DNA from: Caldalkalibacillus uzonensis
GTDB taxonomy: Bacteria; Bacillota; Bacilli; Caldalkalibacillales; Caldalkalibacillaceae
DNA length: 64,000 bases
NCBI RefSeq assembly: GCF_030814135.1
Contig: NZ_JAUSUQ010000003.1
Location: 1 to 64,000, forward strand
Direction of reading: 5' to 3'
In this document: piece by piece, positions 51,168 to 59,873 of the stretch
Layout of the letters: every line of letters starts with the position of its first letter
How positions within the stretch are numbered: position 1 is the stretch's first letter
Translations under genes and position numbers: made by a program
Notes under the pieces: model-generated
Told to the model about the DNA's origin: nothing
Seen by the model: only the letters and a program-made list of their open reading frames with translations
The model's database searches: none

Positions 51168-52691
51168 TTACGTATCCTTTGAGATGTTCTGTTGCGATCC
51201 CAGCACTCGGTTTTCCAGTATTTTCTTCAAAACAGGGGCAAATAAGACCAGTATGGTTAACACCAAAATGGTACCACTGACAGGACGAGTGAAAAAGGCA
51301 AAGAAATTGCCACCTGTCATCATCAGACCTTGTCTTAATCCATTCTCAATAATGTCACCGAGCACCAATCCCAAGATGATCGAGGCGAGTGAGAATTTGT
51401 ATTTTTTTAAGAAAAATCCCACCACTCCGCAAACAAACATGATCCACACGTCACCAAGCCGGTTGTTAATGGCGAAAGTCCCCACAACGGACAATATTAA
51501 AATGAGAACACCCAGGTATTCGTAGCGCACGTTTAAGATACGGATAATGTAGCGAATACTGAGAAGGACCAAAATGGCCATGAAGATATTGGCCAGGAAC
51601 AACCCAATAAAAATGGAATAAGCAATGTCTGGATTGTATTGGAACAGCAAAGGGCCTGGACGCAGACCATGAATCAAAAACGCACTTAGAATGACAGCAG
51701 TCACAGCTCCTCCCGGGATTCCCAATGTTAATAATGGAATGAGCGCCCCGCCAACCGCAGCGTTGTTCGCTGCTTCTGGAGCAGCCACCCCCTCGATATT
51801 CCCTTTACCAAACGATTGTTTATCTTTGGAAGCCCTTAAGGCACTTCCATAACCTAGAAAAGAGGCGATCGTGGCTCCAGCACCGGGTAAAATGCCGATA
51901 ATTGTTCCCAGCACACTGGAACGGGCAAGGGTCCATTTCACTTTGCTAATATCCCTCTTTTCCGGCAGGGCAAATCGTTTTTGATTGGTCTCTGTGAAAT
52001 CATACTTCACATTAAAATAACGCTGATGAAAGCGGCTCAACACTTCAGAAACAGCAAACAAACCGATAATGACTGGGATAAAGTCCACCCCTGCTTGCAA
52101 AAAACTGATGTTAAATGTATACCGGCTGACCCCTGAGACCGTATCCAAACCGATGGTAGCGATAAATAAGCCGATCAAGACAGAGATAAACGCCTTAATT
52201 TGATTTTCTGAGTCTATGCTAGCCACCACAAACAGGGCCAACATACCCAAAGCAAAATATTCCGGAGCTCCAAATGAAAGGGCTACTTTAGCAGCCTGAG
52301 GAGCCAGCAAAGTAAGGACTACAGCACTGAATAAACCACCTACTAATGAGGCAAAGGCAGCCATCCCCAAGGCTCGAAAAGCTTCTCCCTTTTGCGTCAA
52401 TGGATATCCATCCAATGTGGTCACCGCCGCAGGAGCATCACCGGGGGTATTGAAAAGAATGGCGCTAATCCCTCCTCCGTAAACGGAGGCCGCATATATG
52501 CCGACCATGACCAGAAAACCACTGATCGGGTCCATCGCATACGTAAAAGGGATGAGCAAACTGACTGCTGTCACCCCGGAGAGTCCCGGAACCATACCAA
52601 ACATAATCCCTATGACAACTCCGAGCAAGATCATAAACAAATGCAGTGGTTCAAAGACAATTTGTAGGCCGAGCAGTAAATATTCCAGCAC
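51168..52691 (-). CDS. tctA: Tripartite tricarboxylate transporter large subunit TctA (system 3)
   Basis: A 507-aa multi-pass protein: GIMFGMVPGLSGVTAVSLLI, LFNTPGDAPAAVTTLDGYPL, GILPGAGATIASFLGYGSAL and LTLGIPGGAVTAVILSAFLI. Substitutions in all signature loops (VPGLSGV, GDAPAA, GIPGGAV) mark it as a different branch from systems 1 and 2, consistent with another substrate. It follows tctB by 12 bases. Confidence 0.93.
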   Translation of the reverse strand: MLEYLLLGLQIVFEPLHLFMILLGVVIGIMFGMVPGLSGVTAVSLLIPFTYAMDPISGFLVMVGIYAASVYGGGISAILFNTPGDAPAAVTTLDGYPLTQKGEAFRALGMAAFASLVGGLFSAVVLTLLAPQAAKVALSFGAPEYFALGMLALFVVASIDSENQIKAFISVLIGLFIATIGLDTVSGVSRYTFNISFLQAGVDFIPVIIGLFAVSEVLSRFHQRYFNVKYDFTETNQKRFALPEKRDISKVKWTLARSSVLGTIIGILPGAGATIASFLGYGSALRASKDKQSFGKGNIEGVAAPEAANNAAVGGALIPLLTLGIPGGAVTAVILSAFLIHGLRPGPLLFQYNPDIAYSIFIGLFLANIFMAILVLLSIRYIIRILNVRYEYLGVLILILSVVGTFAINNRLGDVWIMFVCGVVGFFLKKYKFSLASIILGLVLGDIIENGLRQGLMMTGGNFFAFFTRPVSGTILVLTILVLFAPVLKKILENRVLGSQQNISKDT

Positions 52692-52703
52692 TGTTTTCCC
52701 TCC

Positions 52704-53228
52704 CTAGTACAAGAAAAAGCTGATTTCCCTTAACAAACCTGTTCCTCTGGGCAAAGGAATCTGTAAAAAATGACCAAAGACAAAAATAAGTGCTGCCGTA
52801 ATAACTACTGTGGAGAGAAGATTTTTCCACCACGGGCGAACACCGACAAGCCAGCTAATAAACAACAAAAGCACAGGTGTCAAAAGAATAAACCCCAGCT
52901 GTGGGAGCAAAACAATATACACAAAAATCAGAGCGATCATGCTGACCAGCCGCACATCGGTAAGTTGACGGATATACGCCTGTTCCCCCTGCTCATCCCT
53001 GTCTTTTCTGAGACTCTCAACAATAGTTTTAACTAGTTGAACCAAGGTTAATATCACAATCCCCAACAACAAGAGCTTGGGCCAAAACTTGGGTCCTAAC
53101 TGTTCACTCGCCACCCGTGCTGCTGATACCTTAATAATCTGATCTGTAAATAATAGGAGCAGCAAACTGACGATAAATAAGGACCCGGTTACCATGATTT
53201 CCCCATAACGATGAAAAATCAATTTCAT
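52704..53228 (-). CDS. tctB: Tripartite tricarboxylate transporter small subunit TctB (system 3)
   Basis: A 174-aa membrane protein with four helices (MVTGSLFIVSLLLLLFTDQI; LLLGIVILTLVQLVKTIVES; MIALIFVYIVLLPQLGFILL; LSTVVITAALIFVFGHFLQI) and the ending PLPRGTGLLREISFFLY. A hairpin precedes it. Confidence 0.9.
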   Translation of the reverse strand: MKLIFHRYGEIMVTGSLFIVSLLLLLFTDQIIKVSAARVASEQLGPKFWPKLLLLGIVILTLVQLVKTIVESLRKDRDEQGEQAYIRQLTDVRLVSMIALIFVYIVLLPQLGFILLTPVLLLFISWLVGVRPWWKNLLSTVVITAALIFVFGHFLQIPLPRGTGLLREISFFLY

Positions 53229-53268
53229 GATTTCCGTCCCCTTCCTGTGTTGTTAAGACAAATATGGC

Positions 53269-53307
53269 ATCCAGCCATTCCATAAATTATTTGTGGAATG
53301 GCTGGAT
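53269..53307 (-). promoter_or_regulatory. Hairpin between tctC and tctB, system 3
   Basis: ATCCAGCCATTCCA and TGGAATGGCTGGAT are perfect 14-base arms around 11 bases, with no T-run. It is the strongest of the three tctC-tctB hairpins. Confidence 0.82.
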
Positions 53308-53318
53308 TGGCTAACACT

Positions 53319-54458
53319 TTATTCTATATATCCTAAGTCTCTTAACATCTCCCGAACTATTTCAACTTCTTCTTTGGCAGCTTTTTCATAATCCTCTGAA
53401 TTGAGATAACCAGGAACAATATCCAAGTAGGATTCTTTTTCATATTGTTTATACCCAGGCATTAACGAGGCAGCATAAAACACATTGTGTAAGTATTGCT
53501 GAATCTCGGGATCAAGTCCGCCAGGAGCATTAATTCCTCTCCAGCGTCCCACTGATACAGTCAAGCCATAATCGGCCGTTGTCGGCGCATCAATTCCTTC
53601 AAACGGAACATCACTAGGAATGAGAATCGGACGAATTTGCCCATCGTGATACAAATCAATAACAGCACCAGCTGTTTCATGCAACACATCGATATGTCCT
53701 CCAAGCAAACTTGCCACTCTCTCACCTGATTCTTGGCTGGGAATATAGGTGAATTTGACATCGCCTAGTTGCTGAACAAGTTCAGCAATACGCAACTCAT
53801 CATCTCCGGGGGACCCCGCTCCGGTAAACGTCACTTCATTTTGCTTAGCATGTTCGACAAGGTCGTCCCATGTTTCAAAGGGGCTGTCCTCTCTGACCCA
53901 AAACACTTCAGTAGCACCCTGGTTACGAATAATGAATGTGGTTTCTTCTGTAAAACTATACGGTTGCTCACCCAATGCTTCATTGATCACTTGAGATGTA
54001 ATGGCACCATAAATGGTGTAACCATCGGCCGGTTGATCCAACATATAAGCTAAAGCCACTTCACCGGCGCCACCCGGCATATTGTTAATGATGATCTTGG
54101 TGTCCATGATTTTTTCCGCTTCCATGGCGATATGGCGGGCATAGCGGTCAGATCCACCGCCTTCACCCCACCCCACAACATATTCAATGTTCCGGGAGGG
54201 ATAACCTTCAGGCTTTGGTATAACTGCCTTTAATTCCTCGATTCCTTCTTCTTCCGACAAATCCCCGCTGTTAATTTGGTCTGTAATACGCTCAATCTCA
54301 GCTAACACTTCTTCCTGGCTTAATGTCGACTCCGGTGCAGTCTCCCCTTCCTGGTTGTTCGGTTCCTCTGAGGAGGAAGAGGGTTCACTACCACATGCAG
54401 CAGCGATTAAGACTAAAGCAAGCATTACAAACATTAATAATCCTAATTTTTTGTTCAT
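53319..54458 (-). CDS. tctC: TctC-family solute-binding lipoprotein (system 3)
   Basis: A 379-aa lipoprotein; the signal ends VLIAAAC. About 35 residues longer than its two paralogues, it has a Ser/Glu-rich linker and a helical insert (SQEEVLAEIERITDQINSGD) before the binding domain starts YPSRNIEYVVGWGEGGGSDR. IPSQESGERVASLLGGHIDV replaces the VPF-GAG motif of systems 1 and 2. A sigma-A promoter and cre-like site lie upstream. Confidence 0.92.
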   Translation of the reverse strand: MNKKLGLLMFVMLALVLIAAACGSEPSSSSEEPNNQEGETAPESTLSQEEVLAEIERITDQINSGDLSEEEGIEELKAVIPKPEGYPSRNIEYVVGWGEGGGSDRYARHIAMEAEKIMDTKIIINNMPGGAGEVALAYMLDQPADGYTIYGAITSQVINEALGEQPYSFTEETTFIIRNQGATEVFWVREDSPFETWDDLVEHAKQNEVTFTGAGSPGDDELRIAELVQQLGDVKFTYIPSQESGERVASLLGGHIDVLHETAGAVIDLYHDGQIRPILIPSDVPFEGIDAPTTADYGLTVSVGRWRGINAPGGLDPEIQQYLHNVFYAASLMPGYKQYEKESYLDIVPGYLNSEDYEKAAKEEVEIVREMLRDLGYIE

Positions 54459-54535
54459 AAATTTTCCCCCTTCTGCTATCGTTTTATTTTTTCTAGCATT
54501 TAATCATAAAAAAGCACATGACTGTTTTGTATTTT

Positions 54536-54549
54536 TGGTTGCGCTTACA
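54536..54549 (-). promoter_or_regulatory. cre-like site before tct system 3
   Basis: TGTAAGCGCAACCA on the minus strand matches 12 of 14 cre positions and shares TGTAAGCGC with the site before pdxA. It lies 10 bases after the -10 box, over the expected start point, where CcpA would repress. Confidence 0.65.
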
Positions 54550-54559
54550 TTATTGATCT

Positions 54560-54588
54560 TGTATAGCATCCCCCCCCTAATGGGTCAA
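54560..54588 (-). promoter_or_regulatory. Sigma-A promoter of tct system 3
   Basis: TTGACC, 17 bases, TATACA on the minus strand. Confidence 0.78.
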
Positions 54589-54882
54589 AGAATTCCTAAC
54601 CACTTTTTTATAGTAATTAATATTTAGCTGATTTTATCTACTACTCTATTGATCGTATCTACTACTCTTTTTATTTATAGTTCTACTATGGCAAAAGTCG
54701 ATTGTCGAAAATTGAATTTTTCATACAATGATGTTATTACAATTTTCTAACTTTGTCAATTGTTAAATTATCAAAGTTTATAGCTTATAATATTATTAAA
54801 AAGTTTTAAATGAGTTTGATATTTATGAAAGGCGTTCTAGTGACGAGATTTGGAGAATCTTCAGTTTTGAAATATGAATTCC

Positions 54883-55707
54883 TTACTCCTTAAACCCCCT
54901 CTCCTTCCCTGTGACTTTTAAATGTGTCACATAAATACTAGGGCTGGGGATCGAGAGGCATAACATTTGCGTGATGATTTCCTGAACCTGCTGTTGTATT
55001 TCTTGACAAACGTCCGGAATGGGTTTCCGGTCATACAAACCTACTTCAAGCTGAATCGGTTCATTTAAGTCAAGAGAAACATTTATCGCCTTCACTAATG
55101 CAATGTGTTCATTACTTTTCAAGGTATACAGGATAATTTTTTTCAAACACGATCGTCTGATCAGAATTTTTCCACCCTGGAAGCGCGGATAGACAATCGT
55201 GTTCTCTCCTAAAGGTTTAGCATTGTTGTCAAATACTGATTTTACCTTTTCAATCAGCTGAAAAAAGCGATCGTTTTCAACCTGGATGTGGGGAATGGGA
55301 ATGACATGCTGTCCATACATTTCTCGTGCAAATTTAGCCTTTTGAATATCTTCTGGTGTAGAAATTTGTTCAATAAAAAGCCAATGGGTCGGAGCTGGAA
55401 GATTAAGTGCTTCTGCAATCCGCCGGACCATTTTTTTTGACGTACCAATAATAAGGATTTTCTTAGGTTTTTTTCTCTGAATCTCTGATCTGACTTCATC
55501 CCGATGGCAAGGGTCAAGGAATATCGCCCGTTTAACGGCAGCAACACGGTTCTGTTCGTATTTGGCTGACTTTCCTGCCACCTTTACTCCGTTGTGTATA
55601 TACAGTCCGTCATCAATAAAGTCATGAATATTAAGACGATGACAAAGGGACAACGCTAAAGCACTTTTTCCGGTTCCACTCGCCCCAACAAAACCATAGA
55701 CGATCAC
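54883..55707 (-). CDS. P-loop NTPase fused to an Asp23-like domain
   Basis: A 274-aa protein from GTG 55707, after GGAGGG. The N-terminal 150 residues are a P-loop domain: YGFVGASGTGKSALALSL is Walker A, followed by IDDGLYIHNGVKVAGKSAKY, resembling kinase-type P-loop proteins. The last 100 residues (GGKILIRRSCLKKIILYTLK; IQLEVGLYDRKPIPDVCQEI; VQEIITQMLCLSIPSPSIYV) look like a degenerate Asp23/Gls24 domain. I know no characterised function. It precedes no obvious operon partner except the DUF2062 gene upstream. Confidence 0.7.
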   Translation of the reverse strand: MIVYGFVGASGTGKSALALSLCHRLNIHDFIDDGLYIHNGVKVAGKSAKYEQNRVAAVKRAIFLDPCHRDEVRSEIQRKKPKKILIIGTSKKMVRRIAEALNLPAPTHWLFIEQISTPEDIQKAKFAREMYGQHVIPIPHIQVENDRFFQLIEKVKSVFDNNAKPLGENTIVYPRFQGGKILIRRSCLKKIILYTLKSNEHIALVKAINVSLDLNEPIQLEVGLYDRKPIPDVCQEIQQQVQEIITQMLCLSIPSPSIYVTHLKVTGKERGFKE

Positions 55708-55741
55708 TGTCGTTTCCCTCCATTTCCCGCATTATTGTGAA

Positions 55742-56236
55742 TCACCTGCTTCTATGCTTATCCTTTTCCAGCCAAACCCGTCTGATGTGTTGCAGCATGG
55801 CCCGCCGAAAACGAGTCAACAGCACATAGAGAGTTGCATAGAGGATAATCCCTGTCATTAACATATTTAGGAGCATACCCACAAAAAACGCCCGTCCCAG
55901 TTCCACTCCCGCTTCCAGGGCCTCTCCTGCTCCTTCAATATCCTCCACAAGTTCATCTACTTCGATGGGGAGCAGGGCATGGCCGACAGCAAAATTAAAA
56001 TACATGAGCAGAGGAAAAACCCAGATCAGTGAGATACCGCCCAATAACCCGGCAACGGCATTGCCCCTGAATAGCCGGGCGAAGGCAACTGAGACCAAGG
56101 GACCAAAGCCAAAGGTGGGCACAAAGTTAATCAATAGTCCCAAGGTAAAGCCCAAGGCAATTTTATGGGCTTTGTCTTTGATTCTCAGCAACTTAATGAT
56201 AAAGTATTTGATTCGGCGTTTAGCTTTGCGGAGCAT
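55742..56236 (-). CDS. DUF2062 membrane protein
   Basis: A 164-aa protein from ATG 56236, after AGGTG; an earlier ATG at 56275 lacks a site. It has a basic start (MLRKAKRRIKYFIIKLLRIK), then the DUF2062 pattern HKIALGFTLGLLINFVPTFG, GPLVSVAFARLFRGNAVAGL and three membrane helices. The family is of unknown function, sometimes fused to glycosyltransferases. The C-terminus is strongly basic. Confidence 0.82.
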   Translation of the reverse strand: MLRKAKRRIKYFIIKLLRIKDKAHKIALGFTLGLLINFVPTFGFGPLVSVAFARLFRGNAVAGLLGGISLIWVFPLLMYFNFAVGHALLPIEVDELVEDIEGAGEALEAGVELGRAFFVGMLLNMLMTGIILYATLYVLLTRFRRAMLQHIRRVWLEKDKHRSR

Positions 56237-56346
56237 TTTGCACCTGTTCTTTCTGGAATTAAATGATATTAACATATGATGTATTGCTTTTGTTTCTATT
56301 ATCTTAGCTGAACAGGCTGGTGTCTACAATTTCCCTTAAACTCCAA

Positions 56347-56391
56347 CGAAAAATTCAAAAGGGCTTCCCTTAATCACTATGGGGGAAGCCC
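56347..56391 (-). terminator. Terminator after the acyl-CoA dehydrogenase gene
   Basis: On the minus strand GGGCTTCCC, a 13-base loop, GGGAAGCCC, then TTTTGAATTTTT. Confidence 0.85.
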
Positions 56392-56437
56392 CTCTTTTGG
56401 AAATCACACGTCGCAGACTTTATACATTTGTTACCTG

Positions 56438-58210
56438 CTAATCCAGCCGACTCACCTTGCCGTAATGAACCAGAGCCTCAAAATGGTCGAGATCAAGATG
56501 GTACTCAGTACAGAGGTTCCGCTTGCGAGGAGTGCCGAACGCTTTGTCTTTAAAAAGCTCTGCCACGATAAACTTTCGCAGGCTGCCCTCATTTCCGGCT
56601 TGGTCTTCTGCTTCCTTCACTATTTGCAGCAGCAAATAAACGTCAATCATCAGATTGGCCAACGGTTTTAATTTGTAAGTGAGCCGGTCATAGTCAAGGG
56701 AATTTAATTTTTGCAATACTGTCTGGATATCACTCAGGGCATTTTGGATCACAGGCTTAAACGGCTGACTGGCTGAATGGCTGAGCAACTCCAGTTCCTC
56801 TTGCACGACTTGGAAGAAAACCTCGTGGCCCCTCTCTTTTTGAATCACCCGCAGCAAATCAAGGGCCAAAATATTGGAGGTCCCTTCCCACACCGTCGTC
56901 ACTTGGGCATCACGGAGCAGCCTGGGTGTCACATATTCTTCAATATAGCCATTGCCGCCATGGAGTTCAATGGAGGTATGGCATCCCTTGACAGCCACTT
57001 CACCCGCTCTGTATTTGAGCAAGGGAATCAGCAGCCGGGCCATCACCTGCTCCTCCCTGGAAGCATCTTGAGAAGTGACCACTTGATCAAAGTAGTTAAT
57101 CATTTGAAAAATAGCTCCTGTTGTCACTTCCAGATCAACCAACATATCCACCAGCATTTCTTTGACCATGCTGTAACGGATCACAGGCTGGCCAAAAGCC
57201 TGGCGGTGCGTGGTATAATACAATGCCTCAGCAAAGGCCCGTCTCAAAATGCCCACTGAAGCCACTGCATTGCAAATCCGGGAAATGTTCAAGGCTTCAG
57301 CCATATATTTAAATCCCTTTTCCGCCTCACCGATCAGGTACCCTTCCGCCTCTTCTAAGATCACCTCTGCGGAAGGAACCGCATTGACGCCCAATTTATC
57401 CTTCAGGCGGCGGACATAAATGCTGTTTCGCTCTCCATTGGGCTTGATCCAAGGCACCAGAAACAATCCCAATCCTTTGGTGCCCGGCTTGTCATTCACT
57501 CTGGCCAGCACTGTGGCTACCATCGCCCCAGCGTTGCTGGCAAAAAACTTTTCACCGGTCAAACGGTAAACGCCCGCTTGTTCATCGTAACGGGCCACGG
57601 TCAGATTGGCTCCTACATCCGATCCCCCCTGCCGCTCCGTTAACCACGTGGCCCCTTCATACACTTTTTCTCCATCCGTTGTGGTTAACCCGGGCAAATA
57701 ACGTTGCTTCAGTTCCGGGTCAGCATAGCGGTCTACCAGATAGGCGCAGGACATGGTCAGCGTCACCGGGCAATAAAAGCCGGGCTCACTCTCACTCAGC
57801 AGATAGCCCATCAGGTAGGAATAAAGATAGGGCACCTTTTCTCCCAATTCTTCCGGTGCATGATACAGATAACTGACAATCCCGTCACCGTACACTTCTC
57901 TCGCTGTCTGTTTATACCCTTCATTCTTCCAAATTTCCGAAATATCTTCCCCCAACCGGTTATATTTTTTGAGTACCGGCTTTCCCTCCCGGTCTGTATA
58001 AGCGGCCCGTTCATCAATAGGACCGGCCACCCGCTCCCCGAAACGGGTTAATTCCTGGTGAGCCCAATCATGCATGTGTTCCGGCAAATAACGGCGCATA
58101 AGATATTGAATGTTGTGATCTTCCAGGTAAAAGTTCTTGAGTTTTTCTTCTGGACGGGGAATATTGTCACTGTAAAGCCGCCGGTCAATATGGCTCTGCA
58201 CATTCATCAT
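56438..58210 (-). CDS. Acyl-CoA dehydrogenase, AidB-like, 590 aa
   Basis: A long acyl-CoA dehydrogenase. CPVTLTMSCAYLVDRYADPE leads to GATWLTERQGGSDVGANLTV and GEKFFASNAGAMVATVLARV, the FAD and substrate loops. VTTVWEGTSNILALDLLR carries the conserved WEGT motif seen in AidB-type members, with about 150 extra C-terminal residues. It should oxidise an acyl-CoA to an enoyl-CoA with FAD. It ends the MerR-thioesterase-ligase operon. Confidence 0.88.
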   Translation of the reverse strand: MMNVQSHIDRRLYSDNIPRPEEKLKNFYLEDHNIQYLMRRYLPEHMHDWAHQELTRFGERVAGPIDERAAYTDREGKPVLKKYNRLGEDISEIWKNEGYKQTAREVYGDGIVSYLYHAPEELGEKVPYLYSYLMGYLLSESEPGFYCPVTLTMSCAYLVDRYADPELKQRYLPGLTTTDGEKVYEGATWLTERQGGSDVGANLTVARYDEQAGVYRLTGEKFFASNAGAMVATVLARVNDKPGTKGLGLFLVPWIKPNGERNSIYVRRLKDKLGVNAVPSAEVILEEAEGYLIGEAEKGFKYMAEALNISRICNAVASVGILRRAFAEALYYTTHRQAFGQPVIRYSMVKEMLVDMLVDLEVTTGAIFQMINYFDQVVTSQDASREEQVMARLLIPLLKYRAGEVAVKGCHTSIELHGGNGYIEEYVTPRLLRDAQVTTVWEGTSNILALDLLRVIQKERGHEVFFQVVQEELELLSHSASQPFKPVIQNALSDIQTVLQKLNSLDYDRLTYKLKPLANLMIDVYLLLQIVKEAEDQAGNEGSLRKFIVAELFKDKAFGTPRKRNLCTEYHLDLDHFEALVHYGKVSRLD

Positions 58211-58272
58211 AGAAACCTCCCTAAACTACATTGGTATATTGCTCCAAACTGGCCTAATCCAATACTGAAAGT

Positions 58273-59829
58273 TTACACTTGTGTCTTTTGTTGACCTCTG
58301 CTTTTCAAGACATGTTTCAGCACTTTTCCAGTGGGATTGCGGGGAATTTCATCAATCACTTCACACAGTCTGGGGATTTTATATTCCGCTATCTTTTCTT
58401 GCAAATATGATTTTATTTCAGAGAGCCAGTCCGATGGTTCATCTTCCCCGCTTCCTTGTGGTACAATAAAGGCCTTAACTGTTTCTCCCCACTCAGGATG
58501 GGCAACCCCTACCACAGCAACGTCTTTGATTTTGGGGTGTTGCTCCAAATGTTGTTCTATTTCTTTAGGATAAATATTCTGACCCCCGCTAATAATCAGA
58601 TCTTTTTTGCGATCCATCACCCACATATATCCATCATCATCGTAACGGGCCAAGTCCCCGGTATAAATCCATCCGCCTTTCAAGGTCTCTTGGGTGGCCT
58701 CTTCGTTGTTCAGATAGCCTTGCATATTTCCCTCCCCCCTGATGCGAATTTCACCTGCTTCGCCGGGAGCAACTCTCTGACCTTGGTCATTAACGATTTC
58801 CACTTCAACAGACCAGGCTCCTCTCTTGCCTATGCTTCCTGCCTTGTGTCCTTCTGAGGCATGAAATAACAAAGTGCCGCTTGGTCCTGCCTCCGTCAAG
58901 CCATATACGCAACACAATCTATCCCTGCCATAAAATTGTTCCAGAAGGCGGCATTTGTCCGCCGATAAAGGCGCTCCGCCATAAATCCAATATTTAACTG
59001 AAGATAGATCATATTGCGAAAAATCAGGGTGTTTGGCAGTGAGCAAATAGGCAACAGGAGCACCAAAGAAATGAGTGACTTTCTCTTGTTGAACCAATTG
59101 AAGTAATAATTCTGGTGTAAATGTGGGTGCCAAAATGTGCGTGGCTCCCACATTGGTAGCAGCTACGAAAAAGAGATGCAACGGAGCCGAGTGGCTGAAC
59201 GGCATGAGGTGCAACACGCGGCTGTCCAAGTTAAGCCCCAGCTCAATATTAATCATTTGAGCAACTGTTAAAATGTTCCGATGAGAAAAAATAACCCCTT
59301 TCGGTCGTCCGGTGGTGCCAGAGGTATATAGAATACTGACCGTGTTATCTTCCTTTAACTCCGGCTCTTTCAGGTTAATATCAGTGACTTGCTCTAAGCA
59401 GTGGTGTATATTTTCCCACGATTTCGGCAATTCTGTTGAAGGTCCAGCAGAAGTAAAACAATGAACGTCTATCGCCTCTTGTGGTAAATCTTGAAATTGG
59501 GGCAGCAAAACTTCGTGCACAAAAATACCATAAGCATCACAGTCTTTTATAATATACAGCACTTCTTCCTTAGATAAGCGCGGGTTAACCGGCACCACAA
59601 TCCCTTCCGCTCGTATCACAGCATAATATAAACAGGCAAATTCCGGCGTATTGGGCGCCATGATGACCATACACTGTCCCGGTTGTAATCCTTTTTCTTG
59701 TAAATACCAGGCCAGACAGTCAACTTTGTCGTTCCACTCCCGATAGGTCAATCGTTGATGATTAAATACCATAGCCTCTTTATTGGGATATTTACGCGCA
59801 CTGATAGATAATAATTGTGAAAGATTCAT
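58273..59829 (-). CDS. Acyl-CoA ligase (AMP-forming)
   Basis: A 518-aa ANL-superfamily ligase. VSILYTSGTTGRPKGVIFSH is the AMP-binding P-loop, VYGLTEAGPSG motif A5, YTGDLARYDDDGYMWVMDRK motif A7-A8 and PRNPTGKVLKHVLKSRG the catalytic C-terminal Lys. It activates a fatty or aromatic acid to the CoA ester with ATP. Cotranscription with the acyl-CoA dehydrogenase and PaaI thioesterase suits medium-chain or branched substrates. Confidence 0.9.
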   Translation of the reverse strand: MNLSQLLSISARKYPNKEAMVFNHQRLTYREWNDKVDCLAWYLQEKGLQPGQCMVIMAPNTPEFACLYYAVIRAEGIVVPVNPRLSKEEVLYIIKDCDAYGIFVHEVLLPQFQDLPQEAIDVHCFTSAGPSTELPKSWENIHHCLEQVTDINLKEPELKEDNTVSILYTSGTTGRPKGVIFSHRNILTVAQMINIELGLNLDSRVLHLMPFSHSAPLHLFFVAATNVGATHILAPTFTPELLLQLVQQEKVTHFFGAPVAYLLTAKHPDFSQYDLSSVKYWIYGGAPLSADKCRLLEQFYGRDRLCCVYGLTEAGPSGTLLFHASEGHKAGSIGKRGAWSVEVEIVNDQGQRVAPGEAGEIRIRGEGNMQGYLNNEEATQETLKGGWIYTGDLARYDDDGYMWVMDRKKDLIISGGQNIYPKEIEQHLEQHPKIKDVAVVGVAHPEWGETVKAFIVPQGSGEDEPSDWLSEIKSYLQEKIAEYKIPRLCEVIDEIPRNPTGKVLKHVLKSRGQQKTQV

Positions 59830-59873
59830 CGTTAAGAACCCCCCCTGTTCCCCATGGCACTGGTCCGAGACAC

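Larger units (their letters stand above)
54459..54882. other. Upstream region of tct system 3
   Basis: A 424-base AT-rich gap holding the promoter and cre-like site listed separately, and a TTGTCGAAAA half-site at 54702-54711. The part between 54720 and 54880 shows nothing recognisable. Confidence 0.6.
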
